From Methylocystis sp. B8 (GTDB lineage: Bacteria; Pseudomonadota; Alphaproteobacteria; Rhizobiales; Beijerinckiaceae), in NCBI RefSeq assembly GCF_005771425.1, contig NZ_VBTZ01000010.1, positions 1 through 64,000 on the forward strand: a DNA stretch of 64,000 bases. The letters are read 5' to 3'. A program made the translations under genes and the position numbers. The stretch's first letter is position 1; the number at the start of each line of letters is the position of its first letter. Below are positions 26,692-35,337 of this stretch, piece after piece. The notes beneath the pieces are model-generated. The model did no database searches. It was not told where the DNA came from and was given only the letters and a program-made list of their open reading frames with translations.

Positions 26692-28756
26692 ATCGAGATC
26701 GCTTAGAAGTTTCTCCGCTTTCTGCAAGATCGCGCGCCCGGAAGGGGAGCGATCCTGGCCGCGGCTGGCGCTCGCGATAGGTCTTTCGCTCTTGGCGGCG
26801 GCGATCTTTCTCCTTGTCGCGTCAAACGTGCTGTTGATCGGCCTGCGCGCCCATGACGGCGGCCTGCATCTCTTTGATATTTTGACCCTGGCGCCGCAGT
26901 TCGGAGTCGACAAACGCCTCGACCGCTGGCTGACTATCGGCTTCATCGCTGGCGCTGTCACGACATTCGCCCTGCTCGGCATGATCTTGCGCGCCAGGCC
27001 GAGGCCGCTCCATGGCGCCGCGCGCTTCGCCACGCCGCACGATATCAAAGCGGCGGGCCTACGCGCAAAAAACGGCCTCTTGCTCGCCCAGGTGAATGGC
27101 AAGCTTCTGACCTTCGGCGGAACGGAGCACGTCATCGTCTATGCCCCGACGAGATCCGGCAAAGGCGTCGGGGTCGTCATTCCCAATCTCCTCTCCTGGA
27201 GCGACAGCGTCGTCGTGCTCGACGTCAAGAAGGAGAATTTCATTAAGACGGCGGGCTTTCGCGGCGCACATGGCCAGAAGGTCTATCTCTTCGATCCCGT
27301 AGATCCCGAGGGCCGCACGGCGCGCTATAACCCGCTCTCTTGCGTGCGCCGAGATCCGGCTGATCTCTATGACGATCTGCAGCGGATCGCCGGCATGCTG
27401 TTTCCCCCCGAACCGCGCGGCGATCCCTTCTGGACGGAAGCGGCGCGTTCGGCCTTCATCGCCATTGGTGGCTATATCGCCGAAACGCCGCAACTGCCTT
27501 TCACCATCGGCGAAATTCTGCGTCAGCTCACAGCGGCTGCCGATGTCAAGGCACATTTCGAGCGCGTTTTAAGCGGGCGGAAGGACGGCCCAGACCAGCT
27601 CTCGGCCTCTTGCGTCGCGGCGCTCAATGATTTTCTCGCGGCTTCAGAAAACACGCTGCAATCGGTGCGCAAGACCGTCACCGCGCGCCTCGGGCTGTGG
27701 CTCAATCCGCGCATCGACGCCGCGACCTCGGCGAGCGATTTCAATTTGAGCAAATTGCGCTCCGAGGCGATCTCGATCTATCTCGCGGTGACACCCGACA
27801 ATCTCGACCGGCTGGCGCCGCTCCTCAATCTCTTCTTCCAGCAGGTGGTCGATCTTAACGCCCGCGAACTACCCCAACACAATCCGGCGCATTCGCGCCA
27901 GCTTCTGCTGCTTCTCGATGAATTTCCCTCTCTCGGCCATGTCGGGGTGCTGGCGAAGAGCGTCGCCTTCATCGCCGGCTATGGCGTTAGGCTGCTGACC
28001 GTCTTGCAGAGCCCCTCGCAATTGCGCGCGATCTACGGCGCGGACGAAGCCAAGAATTTTCTGACCAACCATGCCATCGAAATCGTGTTTACCCCAAAGG
28101 AGCACGACGTCGCCGTCGAGCTTTCGGAGCGTTTCGGAACGCAGACGGTGGAAGCGAAGAGCCGATCGCGGCCTTGGGGCTTTTCCAATCGCTCCCGCTC
28201 CGAGACGATCTCAGATCATCGGCGTCCCCTCCTCTTGCCCCAGGAATTGAAACTCACGCCCAAAGCCAAGGCCTTCGTGTTGATGGCCGGCGTTCCGCCG
28301 ATCCTCGCCGACAAGCTCGTCTATTACGAAGATCGCCGCTTTACGGACCGACTCCTCCCGCCGCCGATCATCGAACCGATGCCGGCGCCAACCCATGAAG
28401 CGCTCGCCTCGCAGGTGCTTCAATTGCAACAGGACGTCGCCGAATTGCGCGCTATCGTCATTCGCCGCCCGTTGACCGATGCGGAAATCGATGATCCCGC
28501 GTCGATCCCCGCCGACGCGCTCACAAATCTCGGCGACGTGCCGCTCGATCTGGAGAACGTCTCGGAAGGGGCGCTGAACGACTGGGTCGCGGGCTATATC
28601 GACGGCGCCGCTCGCTACAACGCGAATTCGGAAGCCACTGAGGCGAGCGTGAATTCGAGCGCCTCGCAGCCCCTTGAGAGCGAAGACGCGCGCGCCAAGG
28701 GCGCGGCAGGACGCGGCCAGCGGCGCAAGCGAAGCCTGGAGATGAGCCGTGGCTGA
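26681..28756 (+). CDS. virD4: VirD4/TraG-type coupling protein
   Basis: Start taken at ATG 26681 (MRSESRSLRSF), overlapping virB11 by 11 bases with GAGG upstream; an in-frame ATG lies 24 bases earlier. The 691-residue product has two N-terminal membrane segments, the Walker A variant APTRSGKG near 155-162, VVLDVKKENF, and Walker B LLLLDEFPSLG. It is the receptor that hands relaxase-bound DNA to the VirB channel. The C-terminal 150 residues are variable and acidic. Overlaps the next gene by 8 bases. Confidence 0.95.
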   Translation: MRSESRSLRSFSAFCKIARPEGERSWPRLALAIGLSLLAAAIFLLVASNVLLIGLRAHDGGLHLFDILTLAPQFGVDKRLDRWLTIGFIAGAVTTFALLGMILRARPRPLHGAARFATPHDIKAAGLRAKNGLLLAQVNGKLLTFGGTEHVIVYAPTRSGKGVGVVIPNLLSWSDSVVVLDVKKENFIKTAGFRGAHGQKVYLFDPVDPEGRTARYNPLSCVRRDPADLYDDLQRIAGMLFPPEPRGDPFWTEAARSAFIAIGGYIAETPQLPFTIGEILRQLTAAADVKAHFERVLSGRKDGPDQLSASCVAALNDFLAASENTLQSVRKTVTARLGLWLNPRIDAATSASDFNLSKLRSEAISIYLAVTPDNLDRLAPLLNLFFQQVVDLNARELPQHNPAHSRQLLLLLDEFPSLGHVGVLAKSVAFIAGYGVRLLTVLQSPSQLRAIYGADEAKNFLTNHAIEIVFTPKEHDVAVELSERFGTQTVEAKSRSRPWGFSNRSRSETISDHRRPLLLPQELKLTPKAKAFVLMAGVPPILADKLVYYEDRRFTDRLLPPPIIEPMPAPTHEALASQVLQLQQDVAELRAIVIRRPLTDAEIDDPASIPADALTNLGDVPLDLENVSEGALNDWVAGYIDGAARYNANSEATEASVNSSASQPLESEDARAKGAAGRGQRRKRSLEMSRG

Positions 28757-29558
28757 GAACGACAAAGATGGCGACCGCGCGTTCGAGTTGAAGCGAGCTG
28801 CGCAAGACAGCGACGACAAACGGGGCGACGCCACTGATCGACGCGCGGCTTCGGGGACGGGCGGCGCAGCCGAATTCGATTTTCTACCTGCGCATCTGCG
28901 CCGCAAATATTACGTCGTGGGGATCGACGCGACGGAAGCGAGAATCTACGCTGATCGCGACGGCGAATATCTAATCGCGAAGGCCGGCCGTGACCGCCTG
29001 GTGACGCTCATCGCCAATGTCGAAATCGTCCGTGACCTCGTCGCCATCGCCGCGCATCGCGGCTGGGAAAGGATCGAGCTGTCGGGCTCGTTAGAATTTC
29101 GGCGGGAGGCCTGGCTCGCCGCCTCCGCGCGCGGGATCGAGGCGAAAGGCTATGAGCCATCAGAACTCGATCGCGCCGCGCTAACGAAGATGCAAGGGCG
29201 ATCTGAACATCGCCAGCAGCATGCCTTCGAACACAACCAGAGAAGCGCGGGAGCGTCGGCTCGGCGCTCTGTACCTGAGCGGAATTCAGATGGCGGAGCT
29301 GACGACCGCAACGCCCGCTCGCATCTCGCCCTAATCGAACGCATCGCATTTGCGGCCTTCCCCAAAGACGCCGAAGCGCGCAAGCGCATTCTCGACGCGG
29401 CGCGCGAACGCATGGCGCATCATCGACGTCGTGGCGCCCGCTTCGATCGGGCGGAAATCGTCGAGGGAAAAACCAAGCAGTCGTGGGAGACGCCAAGCAA
29501 GTCCGCTGGAAGAACCAGAGACGCGGATCACACCGAGCGTGCCTATAGGAATCGGTAA
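28749..29558 (+). CDS. LPD7-domain protein linked to conjugation
   Basis: A 269-residue soluble protein. The part EIVRDLVAIAAHRGWERIELSGSLEFRREAWLAASARGIE followed by GYEPSELDRA matches the large polyvalent protein-associated domain 7, found in proteins carried with relaxases and primases on alphaproteobacterial plasmids. The N-terminus is charged and probably disordered; the C-terminus has a basic helix (ARKRILDAARERMAHHRRRG). It overlaps virD4, so it belongs to the transfer operon. The exact role is unknown. Confidence 0.75.
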   Translation: MAENDKDGDRAFELKRAAQDSDDKRGDATDRRAASGTGGAAEFDFLPAHLRRKYYVVGIDATEARIYADRDGEYLIAKAGRDRLVTLIANVEIVRDLVAIAAHRGWERIELSGSLEFRREAWLAASARGIEAKGYEPSELDRAALTKMQGRSEHRQQHAFEHNQRSAGASARRSVPERNSDGGADDRNARSHLALIERIAFAAFPKDAEARKRILDAARERMAHHRRRGARFDRAEIVEGKTKQSWETPSKSAGRTRDADHTERAYRNR

Positions 29559-29737
29559 CGCCCGCCACGCACGCCGCTGCAGGGCGTCGATATTTGAAGA
29601 TTTCATGATTCACGCCGCGATCTCGTCGCAAATGGCGCGATATTTTTGTCGCACGTCATCTTGATTCGATTCGTGATCGTCGCGCCACCCCGAGCTGGCA
29701 TTTCCCGCCGTCTTCAACTGAGCATAGGGCAAGAAAC

Positions 29738-30235
29738 ATGACGATCGCGCAAAGGTTGAAGGAAGGCGATGCTGTGGACGACAATGCGGTTGAAGCGAGG
29801 CTAGCGACCTCCGATAAGGTTTCAGCGTTGCGATCGGCGTTACGCTCGGCGCCGCCGAAAAAAAACGCACGCTCTCGCAGCCCTCTCAAAGCCGCGGTTG
29901 CGCAATTGCTGCCGGATCTGCTTGCTTTCCGCGCGAAAGGATATACGAGCGCGGAACTCGCTGAGATCATGCGCCGCAATGGCTTTGTCATCGCCGCCCG
30001 TACATTGAACAAATACATCAACGAGGCGCGCGCGCGTCCCGCGAATCGACGCAAAAAGAAAATCGCGTTCGTTGCCGCCAAATCAAAAACGACGACAGTT
30101 AAATCTGGCTCAAGGACAGCCGATGCGGCGAGAACGATGGCGACGCCTCCTTCGCTATTGGCGACGAAGCCTCCGGCGCAAGCTCGAAAAGCTGCGAAAG
30201 ACGTTCTTGGGCATCGCTTCGATGACGATGTGTAA
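29738..30235 (+). CDS. Small basic HTH protein in the transfer region
   Basis: A 165-residue, very basic protein. The middle (LLPDLLAFRAKGYTSAELAEIMRRNGFVIAARTLNKYINEARAR) is a helix-turn-helix-like segment that resembles small DNA-binding proteins preceding ParA or relaxosome genes. Both ends are Lys/Ala-rich and probably disordered. Ends 65 bases before the ParA-like gene and may be co-transcribed with it. A relaxosome accessory role is inference. Confidence 0.65.
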   Translation: MTIAQRLKEGDAVDDNAVEARLATSDKVSALRSALRSAPPKKNARSRSPLKAAVAQLLPDLLAFRAKGYTSAELAEIMRRNGFVIAARTLNKYINEARARPANRRKKKIAFVAAKSKTTTVKSGSRTADAARTMATPPSLLATKPPAQARKAAKDVLGHRFDDDV

Positions 30236-30299
30236 CGAGCAAGACTCAGCGTCGCGCCAACTCGCGATAATTAACCCCGACAGTAAAGGACATTCGGAC

Positions 30300-31148
30300 A
30301 TGGCTACTGCTACTGCCGCCGCCGTCAAACCTCGTCCTCGCGCGGCGGCCTTGCCCGCCGCCGTCAAGCGTGTGGCCCTCGTCGCCAATGAGAAAGGCGG
30401 CGTGGGCAAATCCGTTTTTACGCGCACGCTCGTCGATCATCTCCGCACCAACGGCAAGCGGGTCGCGGCCTATGACGCCGACGGAAGCGTCGGCGCGACG
30501 GCGCGCGTTCTCGGCAGCCGCGACGCCGCCGGCGCTGTCGAACGCGTGCAGAATCCGGTCGAAGGCGTCGGCTATTACAATGGTCGGGCCGATGCTGAAC
30601 GCAACATTCTGCTCGACTCGATCGAGTCTGGTGAAAAGCTCTACGTTCACGATCTCGCCGGCGGCCTCTTGGCCGATCTCACGCGGATCGTCGACGGCGG
30701 CGAGGGACTCGACGGCCTTCTCGACGCATTCGAAGCTCATGGCTACAGGCTGACGCTACTTCACGTCATTTCGCCGGACGTCGGCGCCGCTCAATCCGTC
30801 GCTCGTTGGTTGAGCTTGATCGGCGACAGGGCCGATCACGTCGCAGTGATCAACCTCAAGCACGGCAAACCGCCAAACGACTTCCCCTTCTGGTACGGCT
30901 TCACCGACGCCAAGGGCGTTGCGAAGGGCGGCAAGACGCGCGAAAAACTGCTCGCCATGGGCGGCGTCGAAATCGAGTTTCCCGCGCTGCCTGCCGGCAC
31001 GTTCGCGAAACTCGACGCTGAGAACATCCCCTTCACGCGCGCCGACAAGGCCGGTTTGCTTACGATCACCGAAAGGGCGCACGTCACGAAATACCTGCGC
31101 GACTTCGCCGCGGCGCTGACGCCCGCGTTTCCATTCCTCGGCCTCTGA
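30300..31148 (+). CDS. ParA/VirC1-like P-loop ATPase
   Basis: Start at ATG 30300 with AAAGGA upstream; the open frame upstream of it is unsupported. The 282-residue product has a deviant Walker A NEKGGVGKS near residue 32 and YDADGSVGATARVL after it, typical of the ParA/MinD family. The usual ParA DxPP switch is replaced by VHDLAGGLLADLT, as in StbC/VirC1-like relatives. No ParB lies next to it and a separate parAB pair is present, so it is more likely to help bring the relaxosome to the secretion channel, as VirC1 does, than to segregate the plasmid. Confidence 0.78.
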   Translation: MATATAAAVKPRPRAAALPAAVKRVALVANEKGGVGKSVFTRTLVDHLRTNGKRVAAYDADGSVGATARVLGSRDAAGAVERVQNPVEGVGYYNGRADAERNILLDSIESGEKLYVHDLAGGLLADLTRIVDGGEGLDGLLDAFEAHGYRLTLLHVISPDVGAAQSVARWLSLIGDRADHVAVINLKHGKPPNDFPFWYGFTDAKGVAKGGKTREKLLAMGGVEIEFPALPAGTFAKLDAENIPFTRADKAGLLTITERAHVTKYLRDFAAALTPAFPFLGL

Positions 31149-31319
31149 CTCGACGTAACTCGGGCCGCGCTTCGATCCCAGCGTGTCCTATCGTGGCGTG
31201 TCGGCGGCCCCGTCGCTAAAACTCGACCAGCCGGGCGCATGGCTTTGTTCGAGCGCGCGGAATTCGCCATCTCGCGCGCCAGCTCCCGCAAACCCATGAA
31301 ACCGTCCCCTCAGTTGGCT

Positions 31320-31351
31320 CTCGACGTCCTGTCGAGTATCCTATAGGATAC
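31320..31351 (+). promoter_or_regulatory. Palindromic operator before the RelE/ParE-type TA operon
   Basis: A perfect 16-bp palindrome, GTATCCTATAGGATAC, lies at 31336-31351, only 7 bases before the toxin start. Directly upstream an inverted pair CTCGAC (31320-31325) and GTCGAG (31331-31336) is seen. Such a site suits repression by the HTH antitoxin. Confidence 0.55.
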
Positions 31352-31358
31352 AGCCCAA

Positions 31359-31658
31359 GTGCTCGAAGTTCGGAAGACGGACGCATTTGAAAATTGGCTT
31401 ACAGGGCTGAGAGATCAGCGCGGCAAAGCGAAGATCATCGCGAGAATCGATCGCTTGGCGCTCGGCAACCCTGGCGACGTCGCGCCCGTTGGAGAGGGCG
31501 TGAGCGAACTGCGGATACATTTCGGCCCAGGCTACAGGGTCTACTTCGTGCGACGCGGAAAGACGGTCCTGGTCTTGCTGTGCGGCGGAGACAAAGGCAG
31601 CCAAGAAAGAGACATAGCGCAAGCGAAGTCACTGGCGGCAGAGATTGAGGATGAGTGA
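31359..31658 (+). CDS. RelE/ParE-superfamily toxin (HigB-like)
   Basis: A 99-residue protein with a GTG start. It matches addiction-module killer proteins of the phage Gp49/HI1419 type: FENWLTGLRDQRGKAKIIARIDRL, then GVSELRIHFGPGYRVYF, then VLVLLCGGDKGSQERDI. Such toxins usually cleave ribosome-bound mRNA. The antitoxin follows after 2 bases, in the reversed toxin-first order usual for this family. Confidence 0.9.
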   Translation: MLEVRKTDAFENWLTGLRDQRGKAKIIARIDRLALGNPGDVAPVGEGVSELRIHFGPGYRVYFVRRGKTVLVLLCGGDKGSQERDIAQAKSLAAEIEDE

Positions 31659-31660
31659 CG

Positions 31661-31957
31661 ATGGCCACGAAAACATCGGCGTTCGACAGCGCGGAATATC
31701 TCGACAGCCCCGAAGCGATCGAGGCCTATCTGGAGGATGCATTGGAAAGCAATGATTCGGCGGTCGTCGCGCATGCGCTCGGCGTAATTGCTCGCGCGAA
31801 GGGCATGTCGCAGATCGCCCAAGACGCCGGTCTGTCGCGGGAAAGCCTTTACAAAGCGCTCAGCGCCGAGGGCAATCCAGAATTGGCGACCGTGCTGAAA
31901 GTGATCAAGGCGCTTGGCCTCAAGCTGACGATTGCGCCGACTCATCACGCGGCCTGA
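31661..31957 (+). CDS. HTH antitoxin of the RelE/ParE-type module
   Basis: Start at ATG 31661 with GAGGATGAG upstream. The 98-residue product has the pattern of HI1420-type antidotes: AEYLDSPEAIEAYLEDALE, then a helix-turn-helix (MSQIAQDAGLSRESLYKALS), then GNPELATVLKVIKALGLKL. It should neutralise the toxin and repress the operon at the palindrome upstream. The pair probably helps keep the plasmid in the population. Confidence 0.9.
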   Translation: MATKTSAFDSAEYLDSPEAIEAYLEDALESNDSAVVAHALGVIARAKGMSQIAQDAGLSRESLYKALSAEGNPELATVLKVIKALGLKLTIAPTHHAA

Positions 31958-32165
31958 CCCCCATTGAGCCGGTCGTTCGATCAGCGCCGTGAAAGTCCCA
32001 CACGCATGCCCAAGGCGCGCTGAAAAGCGCGCCGCGGATCTCAAGCGAGCGCCTGCTAAGTGGACGCGCGAGCCGCTGCGCATCTTCCGAACGACTGGCA
32101 AATGAAAATTCCGGCTCGCGTCATTACATACCTGGCGCGGGGGGAAAGTCTTGGAGCGCCACGCG

Positions 32166-32390
32166 ATGGCCAAGTTCGACAACGTGAAGTTTCCTGGCGA
32201 CGCACAGGAGAGGCGGTGGCCGAATGACGCGGACGCGCGAGGCCCGAAGCGTCCGGCGACCCCGAAATCGAAGAAGGAGCAACCAGCGAGCAAAGGTCGC
32301 GTCCATAAGGGAAGACTCGCAACTGATCGGCGAGACTCCCTCGCCCGACCCCTAACCAACTTCCTCGCTGTATCCAACGAACGACTGTGA
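32166..32390 (+). CDS. Possible small basic protein
   Basis: A 74-residue open frame from ATG 32166 in an otherwise empty 490-base stretch (31958-32444). It is rich in Lys, Arg and Pro with no recognisable domain. It converges on the relaxase gene. Codon pattern is plausible but evidence is thin; it may be chance. Confidence 0.25.
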   Translation: MAKFDNVKFPGDAQERRWPNDADARGPKRPATPKSKKEQPASKGRVHKGRLATDRRDSLARPLTNFLAVSNERL

Positions 32391-32444
32391 CCGTCGACTG
32401 CATAGGGGATCGGCGCGCACCGATAGCCTTTCCGACCGAGGCCC

Positions 32445-33470
32445 TCACCTATCCTTGTTTTTTCCAACTCGCGGCGGCCGGGTCTTGCCGATGGCCTTCG
32501 CGAGCTCATTCGAGAGCCAATCGCGTTTCGTTTCGACCTCGGGCATGTCCGCCACGAACTGCGCCACTTGCTTTGCGAGTTCGAAGTCTGCGGCGTTCTG
32601 AGAACGCCGCAGGTCCTCGGCCTGGCGGCGATAGGCCTCCCTGACATCTGCTTGCCTTTCCCGTGTCTTTGCCTCCCAGGGGCGCGCCGAACGTTTTCCC
32701 CTCTGCGATTCTTTCACGATCTCCTCGCGGGCGAGCCGCTCCACGCGCGGCCACTCTCCGCGCTGTTTGATCGCGTGGACGACGCCGCGCTCGGCTTTTC
32801 TGACCTTGCCGCGCGTGCGGCGCGGCGTCGCTTCGGCCTCAACGCCGCGCAATCGCAATTCGCCGGCAAACTGTTCGCGCCATGTCGCGAGATCGGCCTT
32901 GCGAGGATTGAGCCGCCTCCCGTCGTAGCCGAGCGAGCGCACAGTAAGGTGGACGTGTGGATGTTCATCATCGAGATGCTGCACGAAGACATAATCATGC
33001 TCACCGCCGAAGGTCTCGATCGCAAAGGCGCGGACGGCGTCTTTCACGGCGATCGGGTCGGTTCCGGGTGGCATCGACAAAATGATGTTATGAGACAACG
33101 GCCCATCCCGACGCCGACTGCCATCTAGTTCCGCATCGTCTGCCCACCACGCCTGGATGTCGCGCAAACCTTGCCTGCCATGCATCACCGCGGCGGTTTC
33201 CGTTTCGGCCGTCAGCTCGCCGTTGCGGGTGATATATTCGAGATGGGATTTCAGATGAGCGACGGTTTTGGTCTTGCCGGTGATCTTGACCATCACCTCA
33301 GGCGCTTTGGCGACGATCCGCTGCAGCTTAGCCCGCATGGCGGGCGTGAGCCTTCGGGAGTCGATAGGATCAGGAGTTTCCCATTTCGCACGCTTCGGTC
33401 TTCGAACCGGCGTTCGCCAGACATAGGAGATCGGCGGAAGTTCAAGGTCGCCGTCGCCCTCGCCGCTCAT
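32445..33470 (-). CDS. MobP-type relaxase
   Basis: Start at ATG 33470, overlapping the mobC stop by one base (TGATG). The 341-residue product carries the histidine triad HPHVHLTVRSLG preceded by YVFVQHLDDE, the metal-binding motif III of MobP/TraI-type relaxases. An expected catalytic Tyr may be Tyr75 in SHLEYITRNG. The C-terminal third is a long charged helix. It nicks one strand at oriT and pilots it through the T4SS. It is short for a plasmid relaxase and lacks a helicase or primase domain. Confidence 0.85.
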   Translation of the reverse strand: MSGEGDGDLELPPISYVWRTPVRRPKRAKWETPDPIDSRRLTPAMRAKLQRIVAKAPEVMVKITGKTKTVAHLKSHLEYITRNGELTAETETAAVMHGRQGLRDIQAWWADDAELDGSRRRDGPLSHNIILSMPPGTDPIAVKDAVRAFAIETFGGEHDYVFVQHLDDEHPHVHLTVRSLGYDGRRLNPRKADLATWREQFAGELRLRGVEAEATPRRTRGKVRKAERGVVHAIKQRGEWPRVERLAREEIVKESQRGKRSARPWEAKTRERQADVREAYRRQAEDLRRSQNAADFELAKQVAQFVADMPEVETKRDWLSNELAKAIGKTRPPRVGKNKDR

Positions 33471-33988
33471 CAACGACCCTGCCAATAATCGGCGTTTCGC
33501 CTGAGCGCAACGCGTAGTTCGTTGAGAGCGGCCTCGATCCGCGCCGAAGCTTCTCGGATCGCATCAGCCTCGATCCTCACCGATTGCCCAATCAGCCGAT
33601 TCAGATTGGCGGCGTGGGCAATCTGGTTGATGTTGCCGCCTATGCGGTTCAGTTCCCGCGCCACGGCTCGTAGCGCCTGACGTTCGTCATGCGTCTGCTG
33701 CACCGGAAAACCGAGCCGCGCCCGCACCAAAGACGCGATCCATTGCGTGCGGTTCATCCCGCGCTGCGCGGAAATGGTCGCCAGAAGATGCAGCTCGCTT
33801 TCGCTTAATCTGATCGTCACCTTGCGCGACGCGCTTGTCGCTATCATCGCACGCGCTGGCGCTCTTCCGTCGCCGACTGCTCGCTCGACGAGACGCCGCA
33901 TCAAGGCGGATTTGCCGCCTTCGGTCGCCGCCATCGCTGCGAATTTTTCAGCGAGCGCATCGTCGATCTGAAATCCCAGAAACGCCAT
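33470..33988 (-). CDS. mobC: MobC-type relaxosome accessory protein
   Basis: Start at ATG 33988 (MAFLGFQIDDALAEKF); a TTG 21 bases upstream is possible. The 172-residue product has a ribbon-helix-helix-like part (SRKVTIRLSESELHLLATISAQRGMNRTQWIASLVRARLG) and the MobC signature VARELNRIGGNINQIAHAAN. MobC opens DNA near the nick site and assists the relaxase. It starts just beside the putative oriT. Confidence 0.9.
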   Translation of the reverse strand: MAFLGFQIDDALAEKFAAMAATEGGKSALMRRLVERAVGDGRAPARAMIATSASRKVTIRLSESELHLLATISAQRGMNRTQWIASLVRARLGFPVQQTHDERQALRAVARELNRIGGNINQIAHAANLNRLIGQSVRIEADAIREASARIEAALNELRVALRRNADYWQGR

Positions 33989-34001
33989 GCGTTTGCTTTG
34001 T

Positions 34002-34058
34002 CCCTTCAAAGGGCGAGTGTTTAAAAACGGCTGGCGGCAAGCCTATCCTGCACTCGCC
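34002..34058 (+). other. oriT: Putative oriT with RP4-type nick sequence
   Basis: TATCCTGC at 34044-34051 matches the nick consensus of RP4/R64-type transfer origins (YATCCTG, cut, Y); the cut would fall between 34050 and 34051. A perfect 8-bp inverted pair, GGCGAGTG at 34012-34019 and CACTCGCC at 34051-34058, brackets the site, and CCCTT-CA-AAGGG lies at 34002-34013. It is adjacent to mobC and the relaxase, as in other mobilisation regions. The remaining non-coding sequence to 34344 shows nothing else I can name. Confidence 0.5.
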
Positions 34059-34344
34059 TTCGAAAAACACGATGCGCTTCATTTTCGAGTCTCAGCATTC
34101 GATTCCGATTGGGTCACCCTTGAGTCGCGGCGAGTTCTTCGGCTCGTTCGGATCGTCGGCAGCAGGCATGAAGATCGATGCGATCTCCGGGCCCTTTTCC
34201 CTTCTTGCCCCGCGCCTTTCCCACACCCTCCGGCCTCACTACGGCGCTATTTGAGGAGCGCGTTCGGCCTCCGGGCGCTCCGCTTCGTTTCGTCCCTTCG
34301 GGATGGAAAAGCCGCTTTGCCGTTCGCTATCTGATCGACCGCCA

Positions 34345-35337
34345 TCAGAGCGGCTCGTGCATTCGAATCTCGACGAGAGCGAGTTCGGCGAGCAACACTT
34401 GTGCTTCATCACCGTGGTCATCGAAGACGACAATCCCGAAGTGCGAGCCTCTTTTCGAAACGCGCCCAAGGATTAAGCGACCGCCTCTTTGCTCATGGCG
34501 CACACGCATGATGACCTCCGATGCAGATTTTCGCTGCGCTGCCGGAACGAACTCACCCTCAGGCAGCCCTGCTGCACCGTGTTTCGTCTCATCCTTCGTC
34601 GGCTGAGGTAGGGGTGGTTCTCCGCGGAAAATATGTTCTGTAGCCGGCTCTGCATCATCGTTTTGGTTCGGCTTCGCAGACGCTGCTTCGATGAACGCTT
34701 CGGCTTGCGGGCGCGTAAAGGATTCATGCTGCGCGCAGAATTCCTCGACTCTTGCCGCATCTCGCTTCCACAGCTGATAGAGTTCATAGACCGCCCGAAG
34801 CGGTGACGCTGAAAGCTTATCTCGGAGCACCTGCGGCATCTGGCCAATCGATGCGTGCATGGCGACGAAACCCTTGCTCTTGGCGAGCCGTCTCGCAATG
34901 TCCTTTTGCTTTTCTCCCGCCCTAAGACGCGCCTCGATGAAAGCGGCAATCTCCGTGGCCGAAAGGTCGTCGCGCTGAATGTTTTCGACCATCTGGTCAT
35001 ATGGATCATCCGCCTGCCCAGCCTGAATCATGGCTTTGATGGTCCTCAGACCGGCCAAACTCGCCGCACGGAATCGGCGCGCGCCAAAAACGATGCGGTG
35101 CTTGCCGCTTTCTTGCTTTTTGGTGACGCCGATCGGTTGGAGAAGGCCGCGTTCGCGGATCGAGGCGGCCAACTCCTCGAGAGCGGCCTGGTCGAAATTG
35201 CGACGCGGCTGCCCTGGGTCCTCCTCGATTTGGCTCAAAGCGATCTCGAGCGCCGCGCCAGAGCCGACCGCCGGTTCGAGGCCCTCGAGCTCGTCGAGCA
35301 GCAAGGCAACGTCGTCGAGTTTTTTGGCGTAGCTCAT
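34345..35337 (-). CDS. parB: ParB partition protein
   Basis: Start at ATG 35337, overlapping parA by 4 bases, with GGAG 7 bases upstream. The 330-residue product has the ParB nuclease-like/CTPase fold: EDPGQPRRNFDQAALEELA, IRERGLLQPIGV and GARRFRAA. A helix-turn-helix follows (KQKDIARRLAKSKGFVAMHAS). It binds centromere sites and stimulates ParA. The likely targets are the palindromes upstream of parA. Confidence 0.92.
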   Translation of the reverse strand: MSYAKKLDDVALLLDELEGLEPAVGSGAALEIALSQIEEDPGQPRRNFDQAALEELAASIRERGLLQPIGVTKKQESGKHRIVFGARRFRAASLAGLRTIKAMIQAGQADDPYDQMVENIQRDDLSATEIAAFIEARLRAGEKQKDIARRLAKSKGFVAMHASIGQMPQVLRDKLSASPLRAVYELYQLWKRDAARVEEFCAQHESFTRPQAEAFIEAASAKPNQNDDAEPATEHIFRGEPPLPQPTKDETKHGAAGLPEGEFVPAAQRKSASEVIMRVRHEQRGGRLILGRVSKRGSHFGIVVFDDHGDEAQVLLAELALVEIRMHEPL

